From Anaerolineaceae bacterium UBA2274 (GTDB taxonomy: Bacteria; Chloroflexota; Anaerolineae; Anaerolineales; Anaerolineaceae), in contig DDWY01000063.1 in NCBI GenBank assembly GCA_002347705.1, positions 1-17,218 of the forward strand: a stretch of 17,218 nt of DNA, written 5' to 3'. This document shows, piece after piece, positions 1-8,161 of this stretch. The notes beneath the pieces were generated by a model. That model was not told the origin of the DNA and made no database searches. It saw nothing but the letters and a program-made list of their open reading frames with translations. Numbering within the stretch: the stretch's first letter is position 1; each line of letters begins with the position of its first letter. The position numbers were made by a program, and so were the translations under genes.

Positions 1-320
1 GCGCGGCAGTGCTGGCGGAGGATGGGTTGGTATACGGAGGCACGAACATTGAAAACTCAGCGCATCCTTCAGGGCTGTGCGCCGAGAGAGTGGCAATCAA
101 CAAAGCGATTTCAGAGGGCAATCGAAAAATCCTGGCCGTGGCGGTAGTGACCCGCAATGCCGGCGCTCCCTGCGGAGCCTGCCGGCAGGTGATGCGGGAA
201 TTTGCCAGCCTGGACATGCCGGTTATTCTGACAACCGTCGACGGCAGTCTTGAAGAGGAATTCACGCTTGATGAGCTCTTGCCGCGTTCTTTTGGTCCGG
301 AAGATTTAAACCGGAAATAA
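1..320 (+). CDS. cdd: Cytidine deaminase, 5'-truncated by window edge
   Basis: Hydrolytic deamination of (deoxy)cytidine to (deoxy)uridine in cytosolic pyrimidine salvage. The reading frame enters from outside the window: the first full codon is at base 3 and the first two bases fit the Gly of the usual VGAA stretch, so the N-terminal few dozen residues are missing. Visible family features are the NIEN substrate-binding stretch, CAERVA with the first zinc Cys (codon at 78) and the catalytic Glu (codon at 84), and PCGACRQ with the other two zinc Cys (codons at 171 and 180). All catalytic residues are intact. A GTG at base 9 is an internal Val, not a start. The stop lies only 10 bases before recO, so the two are probably co-transcribed, as in the Gram-positive cdd-era-recO cluster. 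Confidence 0.95.
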   Translation, partial: AAVLAEDGLVYGGTNIENSAHPSGLCAERVAINKAISEGNRKILAVAVVTRNAGAPCGACRQVMREFASLDMPVILTTVDGSLEEEFTLDELLPRSFGPEDLNRK

Positions 321-330
321 ACTATTCACC

Positions 331-1089
331 ATGACAAGCCCGGATTCTCGCAGCTATCGCGCTCAGGGGGTTGTGCTGCGGCACATGGAGTACGGTGAGG
401 CAGACCGCATCCTGAGCTTTTATACATTGGAATATGGCAAGGTGCAGGCGATTGCCAAGGGGATTCGCAAGATGCGCAGCCGCAAGGCAGGGCACCTTGA
501 GCCGTTTTCCCGCGTGGAGCTGATGCTTGCCAGGGGGCGCAATCTGGATGTGATCTCCCAAGCGGAAGCCCAAAGCACTTACGAACACCTGCGCGCTGAT
601 CTGAAACTGATCGCTTACGCGGCTTACGTTGTGGAACTGCTTGACCGTTTCACCTATGAGGAAGGCGAAAACCGACCGCTCTACAATTTGCTGGTAAACA
701 CATTATCCCGGCTTGATGCGGGCAGCCCCGCCCAAACCGTGGTTCATTACTATGAAGTTCAGTTGATGGATTTGTTGGGGTTTAAACCGCAATTGCAGGT
801 CTGTGTGGCTTGCGGGGAAAAAATAAAACCTGAAGATCAATTCTTCTCAGCAAAATTGGGCGGCATACTTTGTCCCAAATCCCTTTCGGCAGATCCCGGA
901 GCCTGGAAGGTCAGCCTGGGGGCATTAAAGTATTGGCGGCATTTGCAGCGCAGTTCATGGAACAAGGTTAAAAACCTTGAAATTCCCCAGGAAGTTGAGC
1001 CGGAACTGGCAAGCCTGTTGGAACGCTACCTGACTTATCTGTTGGAATACGGGCTGCGGACACCGGGTTTTTTGAAGGCCGTTTCGTAA
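331..1089 (+). CDS. recO: DNA repair protein RecO
   Basis: RecO mediates RecA loading and strand annealing in RecFOR recombinational repair. The 252-residue length is normal. Residues about 8-80 form the N-terminal OB-fold, including the family-typical YRAQGVVLRHMEYGEADRIL; this fixes the ATG at 331 although no good Shine-Dalgarno is visible. A helical domain follows, then a zinc-ribbon region with C158, C161 and C181. The fourth ligand expected in Gram-positive/Deinococcus-type RecO would be at residue 184, where there is Ser (CPKS), so the zinc site looks incomplete. It sits 10 bases after cdd and 109 bases before glyQS, in an order familiar from Firmicutes except that era is absent. Function is confident; metal binding is doubtful. 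Confidence 0.93.
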   Translation: MTSPDSRSYRAQGVVLRHMEYGEADRILSFYTLEYGKVQAIAKGIRKMRSRKAGHLEPFSRVELMLARGRNLDVISQAEAQSTYEHLRADLKLIAYAAYVVELLDRFTYEEGENRPLYNLLVNTLSRLDAGSPAQTVVHYYEVQLMDLLGFKPQLQVCVACGEKIKPEDQFFSAKLGGILCPKSLSADPGAWKVSLGALKYWRHLQRSSWNKVKNLEIPQEVEPELASLLERYLTYLLEYGLRTPGFLKAVS

Positions 1090-1113
1090 ACTCCTGTCTC
1101 CTAAAATTTTCAT

Positions 1114-1154
1114 GCCGTCAGGGGAGGGGGAGCTACTTCCGACGGCCTCGTTTT
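1114..1154 (+). terminator. Possible intrinsic terminator after recO
   Basis: Arms GCCGTC (1114-1119) and GACGGC (1141-1146) are perfect 6-base complements. They can be extended by four GC/GU pairs past a bulged A. CTCG then TTTT (1151-1154) follows. The T-tract is short and offset, so this is a weak terminator candidate. It overlaps the -35 zone of the putative glyQS promoter, so it could instead modulate readthrough into glyQS. Confidence 0.33.
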
Positions 1155-1161
1155 GCTGATG

Positions 1162-1167
1162 TATAAT
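1162..1167 (+). promoter_or_regulatory. Putative -10 box of glyQS
   Basis: A perfect TATAAT 31 bases before the glyQS ATG. No good -35 is seen; the nearest match is TTCCGA at 1137-1142 with a 19-base spacer. If used, it gives a leader of about 25 bases containing the CGAGG ribosome-binding site. Confidence 0.42.
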
Positions 1168-1198
1168 CAATTTGTTAAATCAACCACGAGGTTTCGCG

Positions 1199-4192
1199 AT
1201 GACTACTGCATTAGATTTTCAATCCATCATCTTTAAACTGCAAACATACTGGGCAGGGCAGGGCTGTTTGATCTGGCAACCCTACTACTCCCAGGTTGGA
1301 GCCGGCACGATGAATCCGGCCACTTTTTTGCGCGTGCTTGGCCCTGAGCCCTGGCGCGTCGCTTATGTGGAACCTTCGGTCCGGCCGGATGATGGACGCT
1401 ATGGGGTCAACCCTAACCGACTGCAGCAGCATAACCAGTTTCAGGTGATCCTCAAACCTGATCCGGGCAATCCGCAGGAGCTCTATTTGAATTCACTGCT
1501 CGCGCTGGGCATTGACCCGGCACAGCATGATATCCGTTTTGTGGAAGACAACTGGGAATCTCCCGCGCTCTCAGCCTGGGGTCTTGGCTGGGAAGTCTGG
1601 CTGGACGGACAGGAAATCACCCAGTTCACTTACTTCCAACAGGCAGGTGGGATTGTTTTGGATGTGCCCGCGGTTGAGATCACTTATGGTCTTGAGCGCA
1701 TTGCCATGAGCTTGCAGAAAGTGCGCGATTTCAAAATGATCCGCTGGAACGAAAACCGTTCTTATGGGGACGTTTACCAGGTGGCGGAACGCGAACATTC
1801 CACCTACTATTACGAAGTGGCGGATGTGCCCAACCTCAGGCAGATGTTCTCGCTGTTTACCATGGAAGCGGAAAATGCCCTCGAAAAAGGATTGGTGCTG
1901 CCTGCTTATGACAACATCATCAAATGCTCGCACACCTTCAATGTTTTGGATGCCCGCGGCGCGGTTGGCTTCACTGAGCGCCAGGCGCTGTTTGGCAAGA
2001 TGCGCGAACTTTCCCGCAGGGTGGCTGAGGCTTACCGCGCCCAACGCGAAGAAATGGGCTTCCCATGGATGAAAGGCGAACAACCCGCGCTGGTGCTGGA
2101 GAAGGAAGCTTTGCCTGAACTCAGCGAAGAACGCTCGGACTTCTTGTTTGAAATAGGCTGCGAAGAACTGCCAACTGCCGACCTGGATGCTGCCATCAGC
2201 AACCTAGAGTATCTAATGAAAACCTTGGCGTTTGAAGCACGGCTTGGGTTCGACTCATTGCGTGTGCATGGTACCCCACGCCGCCTGGTGGCGCAGGTGG
2301 CAGGGCTGCAGACCCGCCAGGCCAAACGGAAGCTCGAACTCAAAGGTCCGCCTGCTGACCGGGCTTTTGACGCTGAGGGAAAACCAACTAAAACTGCGGA
2401 AGGATTCGCTCACAGCCGCGGAGTAAGCGTGGAGCAGCTGCATGTGCGCGACTTTGACAATGGCCGCTACGTGGTCCTGGAGATGCACGAAGCAGGAAAG
2501 TCTGCGATTGAGATTTTGGCTGAAGCGCTGCCAGGAGTGATTGCAAACCTGCGTTTTACCAAGTCCATGCGCTGGAACAACAGCGGTGTGAGTTTCTCGC
2601 GCCCGATCCGCTGGCTGGTGGCACTGCTTGGAGAAACCGTCATCCCGTTTAGCTATGCAGGATTAGAGTCAGGGCGTGTGACGTGTGGTTTGCGCTTCTC
2701 TCAAGAGGCTGAAAAAGTGCTGCAGTCCACTTCCGATTATCCACTTTACCTACAGGAGCAGGGAATCATTCTTGATTCTGCAAAGCGTCGTGAGGAGATC
2801 TGGAAACAGGCGCTGGCATTGGCAGAAAAAGTGGGTGGAACGCTGAAAGAGGATCCTGACTTGCTCGTGGAGGTCAGCAACCTGGTGGAAAGACCCGCAG
2901 CCCTGCTGGGAAGTTTTGACCTGCGCTATCTTCAGAACCTGCCTGCTGAAGTGCTGATCAGCGTGATGAAGAAACACCAGCGCTATTTTCCGGTGATCAA
3001 TGCCGATGGCGCCCTGACTAATCATTTCATTATCGTGCGCAATGGAGATCTGGAATTTGCCGAAGAAGTCGTGGATGGCAATTTGCAGGTGGTGCATGCC
3101 CGTTTTGCCGATGCCGAATTTTTTATCCGCGAGGATCTGCAGAAGAAACTGGCGGATTTTGTGCCTGAATTGGAAAAACTGACTTTTCAGAAGGAACTTG
3201 GGTCTATGCTTGGCAAAACCCATCGCATCCAGGAACTGAGCAATCAGCTCGGTGCCCAACTGGGGCTAAGCGCGGCAGTGCGGCTTACCACCAGCCGCGT
3301 GGCTGAACTGTGTAAGGCAGACCTTGCCAGCCAGATGGTGGTGGAAATGACCAGCCTGCAGGGTGTCATGGGGCGTTACTACGCGGAGAAATCCGGCGAA
3401 ACAGCAGAAGTTGCCCAGGGCATTTTTGAACACTATCTTCCGCGCACGATGGATGACCGCCTGCCAGAAGGCTGGGCGGGTGTGTGCGTGGGCCTGGCTG
3501 ATCGGCTCGATTCGATCGCGGGGCTGTTTGCGGTTGGTTTAGCGCCGACTGGATCTAAAGACCCCTTTGCCCTGAGGCGTACTGCACTGGGTTTGGTGCA
3601 ACTTTTGATTGAGAAGCAAATTCCCTTTGACGTCCGGGAAGGTTTGGAAGCAGCGGCGAAATTGCAGCCAGTGGAAGTAAAGCCAGAGCTGATTGAAACA
3701 GCCGCCGAATTCGTTGCGGGCAGGCTGCATGGACTGCTGCTGGATAAGGGCTTCCGCTATGATGTGGTGGATGCTGTGGAGCAGGTGAATGGTGATAACC
3801 CTGCGGTTGCCGCGGAGCAGGCTGGCGTGCTAAGTGCCTGGGTTGCCAGGGATGATTGGGGCACGATCCTGCCTGCGTATAGCCGCTGTTTGCGCATGAC
3901 CCGTGATTTGGAACAGGAGTTTGCTATTGATAGCAATCTGCTGGTGGAGCCGGAAGAAAGGGCTTTGTTTGCAGCTCTTCAGAAGGCACAACAGAACCTG
4001 GAAGATGAACCGGGCTTTGAGACTGCGCTTGTTCAAATAGAACAGCTTGTGCCGGTGATCAACGGATTTTTTGACAAGGTGCTGGTGATGGTTGAGGATG
4101 AAGCTCTGCGTAATTCCCGCTTGGGAATGCTGCAAACGATTGCCGGCTTGTTGAAGCCATTCGCGGATATTACCAGATTGGAAGGGTTTTAG
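1199..4192 (+). CDS. glyQS: Glycyl-tRNA synthetase, fused alpha and beta subunits
   Basis: Charges tRNA-Gly with glycine. This is the bacterial heterotetrameric type (normally GlyQ alpha2 plus GlyS beta2) encoded as one 997-residue chain. Residues 1 to about 290 match GlyQ closely: [20 protein letters not shown], the [14 protein letters not shown] stretch, [20 protein letters not shown] and the class II motif 3 EITYGLER (160-167). A linker of about 20 residues follows. From about 312 the GlyS part begins ([11 protein letters not shown]), with RRLVAQV, TKSMRW, the HD-like region and a C-terminal anticodon-binding domain. I start at ATG 1199, which has CGAGG seven bases upstream, rather than an in-frame TTG at 1172 that lies at the expected transcription start. 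Fused GlyQS is known from chlamydiae and some other lineages. No frameshift or gap is seen at the junction. Confidence 0.96.
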   Translation: MTTALDFQSIIFKLQTYWAGQGCLIWQPYYSQVGAGTMNPATFLRVLGPEPWRVAYVEPSVRPDDGRYGVNPNRLQQHNQFQVILKPDPGNPQELYLNSLLALGIDPAQHDIRFVEDNWESPALSAWGLGWEVWLDGQEITQFTYFQQAGGIVLDVPAVEITYGLERIAMSLQKVRDFKMIRWNENRSYGDVYQVAEREHSTYYYEVADVPNLRQMFSLFTMEAENALEKGLVLPAYDNIIKCSHTFNVLDARGAVGFTERQALFGKMRELSRRVAEAYRAQREEMGFPWMKGEQPALVLEKEALPELSEERSDFLFEIGCEELPTADLDAAISNLEYLMKTLAFEARLGFDSLRVHGTPRRLVAQVAGLQTRQAKRKLELKGPPADRAFDAEGKPTKTAEGFAHSRGVSVEQLHVRDFDNGRYVVLEMHEAGKSAIEILAEALPGVIANLRFTKSMRWNNSGVSFSRPIRWLVALLGETVIPFSYAGLESGRVTCGLRFSQEAEKVLQSTSDYPLYLQEQGIILDSAKRREEIWKQALALAEKVGGTLKEDPDLLVEVSNLVERPAALLGSFDLRYLQNLPAEVLISVMKKHQRYFPVINADGALTNHFIIVRNGDLEFAEEVVDGNLQVVHARFADAEFFIREDLQKKLADFVPELEKLTFQKELGSMLGKTHRIQELSNQLGAQLGLSAAVRLTTSRVAELCKADLASQMVVEMTSLQGVMGRYYAEKSGETAEVAQGIFEHYLPRTMDDRLPEGWAGVCVGLADRLDSIAGLFAVGLAPTGSKDPFALRRTALGLVQLLIEKQIPFDVREGLEAAAKLQPVEVKPELIETAAEFVAGRLHGLLLDKGFRYDVVDAVEQVNGDNPAVAAEQAGVLSAWVARDDWGTILPAYSRCLRMTRDLEQEFAIDSNLLVEPEERALFAALQKAQQNLEDEPGFETALVQIEQLVPVINGFFDKVLVMVEDEALRNSRLGMLQTIAGLLKPFADITRLEGF

Positions 4193-4201
4193 GGGATAGC
4201 T

Positions 4202-4230
4202 GTAGGTCAGGTTCCGCATTTGAACCTGAC
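4202..4230 (+). repeat. GTAG-headed palindrome a (REP-like)
   Basis: GTAG (4202-4205) is directly followed by the arm GTCAGGTTC (4206-4214), a 7-base loop and the perfect complement GAACCTGAC (4222-4230). It starts 10 bases after the glyQS stop, in sense orientation, so it will be a strong 3'-UTR hairpin. GTTTTG follows 8 bases later, so it might also help terminate. The first 14 bases recur inverted at 4444-4457. Confidence 0.7.
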
Positions 4231-4266
4231 GTTGAGCTGTTTTGTAAACATTCATTAAGATTCCCC

Positions 4267-4334
4267 GTAGGGGCGAAGCATCCATAATGCGGGTATCTGG
4301 TGATTCAGAGCGTGATTGCAAAGATGCTTCGCCC
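4267..4334 (+). repeat. GTAG-headed palindrome b (REP-like)
   Basis: GTAG (4267-4270) is directly followed by GGGCGAAGCATC (4271-4282). The perfect 12-base complement GATGCTTCGCCC lies at 4323-4334 after a 40-base loop, and an A-rich tail follows. It lies between elements a and c in the gap between converging glyQS and the MerR-like gene. No reading frame of note covers it. Confidence 0.7.
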
Positions 4335-4404
4335 TTATAAAAAAACACGTAAATGGTGGGGAAAAAAGAAAAGATCGGTCTCTTGTTGGTGGGCGCATCT
4401 GACA

Positions 4405-4457
4405 TCAGGTTGAACCCCATTCGCTACGCTCAGGGGCAGGAGAGGAACCTGACCTAC
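4405..4457 (-). repeat. GTAG-headed palindrome c (REP-like)
   Basis: Read on the minus strand, this begins GTAGGTCAGGTTCC (4457-4444), identical over 14 bases to the start of element a. It ends with the partner arm AACCTGA (4411-4405); the interior is longer and different. It lies about 36 bases downstream of the stop of the MerR-like gene and in that gene's sense orientation. Elements a and c therefore face each other across the convergent gap. Confidence 0.62.
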
Positions 4458-4492
4458 GACCATAGACCAATTTGTAAATATTTTCCGTTCTT

Positions 4493-5449
4493 CTACGCCC
4501 CGAAGGTCAAGATATGTTTTACCTTTGCGACAGCCTCGCTGAGCGTCGGACCCAGGTAGATTCCCCCGAGGTCCTTACGGGCCTCCGGGTTCTCATCGAG
4601 ATAGCGCCCTCCGTATGCCAGCTTCGGTTTTCCCCGCAAATTTGCCAGTTTTTCGGCGAATCCACGCAATAGATAGGCAGTTGGCTCCTGGTTGACTGTC
4701 AGGCAAATCAGCTTGGGTTTTGCATAGGTAGAGTAATCGAGCAAATCTTCCACGGGGAGATCAGGTCCCAGATACTCTACAAATAAACCAGCCTGGCGCA
4801 ATAAAACTGCCAGCATCAGGGCGTTCAACTCGCGCATTTCTTCCGGACCACAACCAACCAGGATCAGGGCACCTTCCTTGACCACCGGCAGATTGTGCAT
4901 AATTTCCTGGAGTTTGCTGTTGAGGTATCCGAGCCCTATATGTTCGGTAGCTATCAGGATCTCACCCCGATACCAGGCTTCATTCAGCAGATCAAGGCTG
5001 GGTCTGATGATCTCTTCAAAGATAGTCATGAGGCTGAAATAGGTCTGGCATTCATCCAAAATTGCGTTAGCGCGGTCTTCGTTGTGTGAGATCATGGCGC
5101 CAAAGAGGATTTCGGCAAAGTCGCGCGCGGGGCGCGGGGGCTTTCGACGGGGAGTGTCCGCCACGATGGTCTGGACGCTTTCAGGCCAGTTGCCTTTCTC
5201 GCGGTCCTGCTTATATTGATGCACCACCTGGCTGATACTCACGTCAGAGTCCAGGCGGCGTTGAACCCAGAGGAGCAACTGGACGTCGCGCTCTGAATAG
5301 AGGCGGTAGCCATTTTCCATACGGGTCGGCTGCAACAGATCGTAGCGCCGCTCCCAGGCACGCAGAGTCACGGGTTTGATGCCCGTCCGGTTTTGGACTG
5401 CCTTGATGGTAAAAGTGGGTTCGGTCGGAAAACTTTCAATGCTGGTCAT
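4493..5449 (-). CDS. MerR-family regulator with B12-binding-like domain
   Basis: Likely a DNA-binding transcription regulator of the CarH/LitR architecture, 318 residues. Residues about 12-80 are a MerR winged helix (TIKAVQNRTGIKPVTLRAWE, then NGYRLYSERDV). Residues 110-185 are the helical cap with the W-x9-EH signature (W159, E169, H170) that in CarH packs on adenosylcobalamin. Residues about 192-318 form a Rossmann B12-binding-like domain (YLGPDLPVEDL). The cobalt-ligating His of the E-x-H-E-L motif appears replaced by Arg206 (EEMRELN), so canonical His-on binding is doubtful. AAGGAG lies inside the last codons of the upstream capA-like gene, 6 bases before this ATG, and the gap is 3 bases, so translation is coupled. 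Its targets may include its own operon, but no operator was identified. Confidence 0.85.
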   Translation of the reverse strand: MTSIESFPTEPTFTIKAVQNRTGIKPVTLRAWERRYDLLQPTRMENGYRLYSERDVQLLLWVQRRLDSDVSISQVVHQYKQDREKGNWPESVQTIVADTPRRKPPRPARDFAEILFGAMISHNEDRANAILDECQTYFSLMTIFEEIIRPSLDLLNEAWYRGEILIATEHIGLGYLNSKLQEIMHNLPVVKEGALILVGCGPEEMRELNALMLAVLLRQAGLFVEYLGPDLPVEDLLDYSTYAKPKLICLTVNQEPTAYLLRGFAEKLANLRGKPKLAYGGRYLDENPEARKDLGGIYLGPTLSEAVAKVKHILTFGA

Positions 5450-5452
5450 GCG

Positions 5453-7201
5453 CTACTCCTTCAGCAATCTGGATGCTTCAAAAACATCGTAGAGGAACTT
5501 CTGGCGTTCTTCCGGGGTCATCAGGCGGGGTTTGGCAGTTTCTTCAAGCGTGATGCTGAGGAGTTGGGTTGAAATGTGACGCCCCTGGTAGAAGAAATGT
5601 TTCTGAATAATACCATCATAGGTGATGTAGTACTCGGGCTGGTCAAAAAAAAGATTTCCCAATCCGTAGTGAATGAAACTGTGATTATAGAACTCCATTG
5701 CTTTGGCAACATGGCTCTGACTACCGTTTACGATCACCGCGCCAGCATCAGCCAGGCGTCTGAAATCGCGGATGGCAGACGACTGCGCCGTCCGCAGGTC
5801 TTCCTCCTGGTATTGGAAGGTCACGATCGGCAGGTATCCCTCGTTGCGCAGGCGGGTAACTTCTTCAGAAATCCAACCAAAATCTTCGCAAGGCGCAGCT
5901 CCGCTGCCATCCTCCGTTGCCCATGCCATATAAGGGCCGTAGGAATTGCATCCAATGAAAGCCAGTTTATTTCCATTATTTTCAATGAGCAGCGGCGCCT
6001 TGGCATCAGCGATGTTCACCCCGCCGGCATACCACTGCATGCCATATTCGCGGTAAAGGTCGAGGGTAAACGGCACGGAGTCTACTTTATAGAGCGCGCG
6101 CGTGTCGTTGTTGTGATTGCCGGTGAGCTCAATGATGTCCGCGCCGAGGTCTGCAAGCAGGTCGATGTAAGCAGGATCACTGCAAAAAATATAGCCAGTG
6201 TAGTCCGGGTTCGGGAATGGGCAGCCTTCGTAAAAGGAAACTTCGTTGCTGATATGCGTCAGGTCGGCAGCCCGCATGAAATCACGTATTTCAGTGCCGG
6301 GGAAAAGCACGCCCTCGGTGGACATCACAAACGCAGTGTCGCGTGCCATGGCGGTGACGCCGGTCATGATCAGGCTCGTGAGTAGGGTTTGGTCGCGGTT
6401 GGGTGGAGGCACAAGCGCTTTGACCTGGTCCTCGTTGAGCGTTAGATCAGCAAGGTTTGTGCTGAGGGTGATTCGCTGTGTGAGCGGGGTTGACTCAGGT
6501 GAGAAATCATCATCAAGCGGGCTCCTCCCATCAACGGAGATCACTTTCCACTGCGGCGCGAGCAGTTCAAAGGGCAGGATTGCCCAGACGCCTTCCTGGG
6601 TTGCCACTCTGGGTCTAAAGAATTCATCACCTACCTGGTCGATCTTGTTTCCTGGTGGGATCGTGCTGGGAATCATATTGAGCAGGTGCGCGACAAGGGC
6701 ATTGTCCTGGTTGCGCAGCAAGAGTACGTCAAAGTCTATCGTCGGGTCTTCGGGTTCGTAGCCTCGGACAATGGAGCGCAATTCCATCCGTGTGAGATTG
6801 TCCTGAATGGTGAAGAAAGGTGCGGCGAGGGCGTAGGTCTGCCAGGTTTCCGCCAATAATTTACTGTTTCCCGGAGGGTCACCAGCGGTGAGAAAGAGAT
6901 TTGCATCGCTCTTGTTTCGGGCGGTGAGCATGCCTTCTGGAAGATCGACTTTTTTAAGGAAATCGGCAGGCAGGATGGGGTCGATCCAGAGCGTCAACGG
7001 CGGGGGGGTTGGGGTGGGGCTCGGTGCCAACGTGGAGGGTGCCGTGGGGGGGATTGTTGTGGCAGGCAGCGAGGTGGAAGTCGGCTGGGGGCTGGGTGGG
7101 GGGGTTACCTGCACCTGGCAGGCTCCCAGCAATATGCTGATCAGCAAAATGACGCTGACCAGACTAAAAGGCATAGATCTGGAGCAGGCAGAGTTATCCA
7201 T
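5453..7201 (-). CDS. CapA-like lipoprotein (calcineurin-like fold)
   Basis: Predicted surface lipoprotein of 582 residues. It has a hydrophobic signal with lipobox LLGAC (Cys28), a Pro/Thr/Ser spacer (about 31-70), a unique domain (about 70-270) with a WAILPFELL stretch, and a C-terminal CapA/PGA_cap domain (about 275-525). Domain markers are NEVSF (319-323), GNHNND (361-366), SQSHVAKAME (494-503) and GLGNLFFD (513-520). The usual first metal motif GD appears as TGVTAMAR (280-287) with no Asp, and the usual HPH is SQSH, so the active centre is altered. CapA relatives act in poly-gamma-glutamate capsule handling; no capB/C is nearby, so a capsule role is unproven. The start overlaps the end of the PIG-L gene by 8 bases. 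A later in-frame ATG (residue 10) lacks a better ribosome site. Confidence 0.82.
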   Translation of the reverse strand: MDNSACSRSMPFSLVSVILLISILLGACQVQVTPPPSPQPTSTSLPATTIPPTAPSTLAPSPTPTPPPLTLWIDPILPADFLKKVDLPEGMLTARNKSDANLFLTAGDPPGNSKLLAETWQTYALAAPFFTIQDNLTRMELRSIVRGYEPEDPTIDFDVLLLRNQDNALVAHLLNMIPSTIPPGNKIDQVGDEFFRPRVATQEGVWAILPFELLAPQWKVISVDGRSPLDDDFSPESTPLTQRITLSTNLADLTLNEDQVKALVPPPNRDQTLLTSLIMTGVTAMARDTAFVMSTEGVLFPGTEIRDFMRAADLTHISNEVSFYEGCPFPNPDYTGYIFCSDPAYIDLLADLGADIIELTGNHNNDTRALYKVDSVPFTLDLYREYGMQWYAGGVNIADAKAPLLIENNGNKLAFIGCNSYGPYMAWATEDGSGAAPCEDFGWISEEVTRLRNEGYLPIVTFQYQEEDLRTAQSSAIRDFRRLADAGAVIVNGSQSHVAKAMEFYNHSFIHYGLGNLFFDQPEYYITYDGIIQKHFFYQGRHISTQLLSITLEETAKPRLMTPEERQKFLYDVFEASRLLKE

Positions 7202-8054
7202 TCATCCCCCAAAACAAGTCATTTTTCATGCGCTGGTGTGGCTCTGGTTCAGGGAAGCCCTGCATAAAACGATCAACAGGTCTGCTGAAGAGCCTCAGGA
7301 GCCAGGCACTCAAACCAAAGGGCTTCTGCCCGCCGCCCTGGCTTGCGTGGCAGGCGGCTGCCCGTTCGCGCTGTTTCAAGACTGGGCGGTAATTGATTTT
7401 GACATGGATCGGAAAGGATTTCGAGGCGATCTGAACCAGGTCAATGTCCCCGTTGCGTCCAACCTTGCGCGGGTCTTTACCCTGGAGACGCATCCAGAAA
7501 ATCGCAAATTTGACGCTTGATTTGGGCATGGTGTGGTAATAAAGTCGGGCGAGTGCCTGCGGCTCAGACTTGGTCAGTTCCTGGCGGACGCGTTCAAAAG
7601 CCAGAACCGTAGCCTGGTGAACGCGGATATGGTCGGGGTGGAAATAGCCGCCAACAGGGTCAAAGGTGAGCACGACGTCGGGGCGCACCTCGCGCATTAC
7701 CTCAGCAATGCGCTGGACAACCTCCTCCAATGGGCGGGCGACCAGGGCATCCGGGTGCTGGTTGTCGGGAGATCCTGCCATGCCAGAGTCGCGGAAGCCC
7801 AGCTTGAAGACCTGTTTTAGCGCCAGGGCAGCCGCAGAGCAATCCAGCTCGCTTTCACGCAAAGCCGCGGAACTTGCGTGACGTTGGAGAAAGTCAGGGG
7901 GGATGTCGCCAGCCTCACCGAGCGTGGCACAGGCTAAATAAACCTCAGCGCCCTGCATGGCATAAAGCGCGAGCGTGCCGCCCATGCCAAAGGCTTCATC
8001 GTCCGGGTGGGCGAGCACTGCGAGGATGCGTTTTCCGTAAGCTGCGTTCTTCAT
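7194..8054 (-). CDS. PIG-L family (LmbE-like) N-acetyl-sugar deacetylase
   Basis: Probable zinc-dependent deacetylase of an N-acetylglucosamine-type sugar or its conjugate; the family includes MshB, Mca and BshB. The 286-residue length fits the family. The AHPDDE motif (15-20) supplies zinc ligands H16 and D19 and the general base Asp. GEAGD lies at 46-50, and FHPDH (138-142) supplies the third ligand, H142. All catalytic residues are present. The C-terminal region (about 205-286) resembles nothing I recognise. It is the first gene of an operon with the CapA-like lipoprotein and the regulator. It follows a well-formed promoter and AAGG seven bases before the ATG. Context suggests a cell-envelope or thiol-cofactor sugar, but the substrate cannot be told from sequence. 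Confidence 0.88.
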   Translation of the reverse strand: MKNAAYGKRILAVLAHPDDEAFGMGGTLALYAMQGAEVYLACATLGEAGDIPPDFLQRHASSAALRESELDCSAAALALKQVFKLGFRDSGMAGSPDNQHPDALVARPLEEVVQRIAEVMREVRPDVVLTFDPVGGYFHPDHIRVHQATVLAFERVRQELTKSEPQALARLYYHTMPKSSVKFAIFWMRLQGKDPRKVGRNGDIDLVQIASKSFPIHVKINYRPVLKQRERAAACHASQGGGQKPFGLSAWLLRLFSRPVDRFMQGFPEPEPHQRMKNDLFWGMNG

Positions 8055-8080
8055 TTGAATACCTTTTGTACAACGTTGAA

Positions 8081-8109
8081 ATTATAATCTGTTCCTTTTA
8101 TACCCGCAA
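8081..8109 (-). promoter_or_regulatory. Promoter of the PIG-L / CapA-like / MerR-like operon
   Basis: On the minus strand, TTGCGG (8109-8104), a 17-base spacer and a perfect TATAAT (8086-8081) lie upstream of the ATG at 8054. This predicts a leader of about 20 bases. A short inverted repeat ends next to the -35 and might serve as an operator. Confidence 0.6.
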
Positions 8110-8138
8110 TGAAATCTACCCCGTCAGGGCAAATTTCA
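8110..8138. repeat. Imperfect inverted repeat upstream of the -35 box
   Basis: TGAAAT (8110-8115) and ATTTCA (8133-8138) are perfect complements, and inside them CCC/GGG can also pair. It abuts the -35 of the PIG-L promoter and lies just downstream of the NYN gene stop. It could be a regulator site or a transcript-end hairpin; there is no good T-tract in either direction. Confidence 0.3.
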
Positions 8139-8161
8139 GGTTAATGTTTTAATAAAATTGA

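Noticed and set aside
1088..1198. T-box or glycine riboswitch before glyQS
   Set aside because: The leader predicted from the TATAAT is only about 25 bases and the full gap is 109 bases, with no T-box or tandem glycine aptamer pattern.
1571..2083. 170-codon open frame antisense to glyQS
   Set aside because: Entirely within the conserved GlyQ part; shadow frame.
3830..4420. 196-codon open frame antisense to the glyQS end and gap
   Set aside because: Its first part covers the gap repeats and the remainder is antisense to the conserved GlyS C-terminus.
5576..6385. 269-codon open frame opposite the CapA-like gene
   Set aside because: Antisense shadow of a strong coding frame with clear lipobox and domain motifs; no independent protein pattern.
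6888..7520. 210-codon open frame opposite capA-like/PIG-L junction
   Set aside because: Its Gly/Val-rich run is the reverse of the Pro/Thr spacer of the lipoprotein; an artefact of GC-rich codons.
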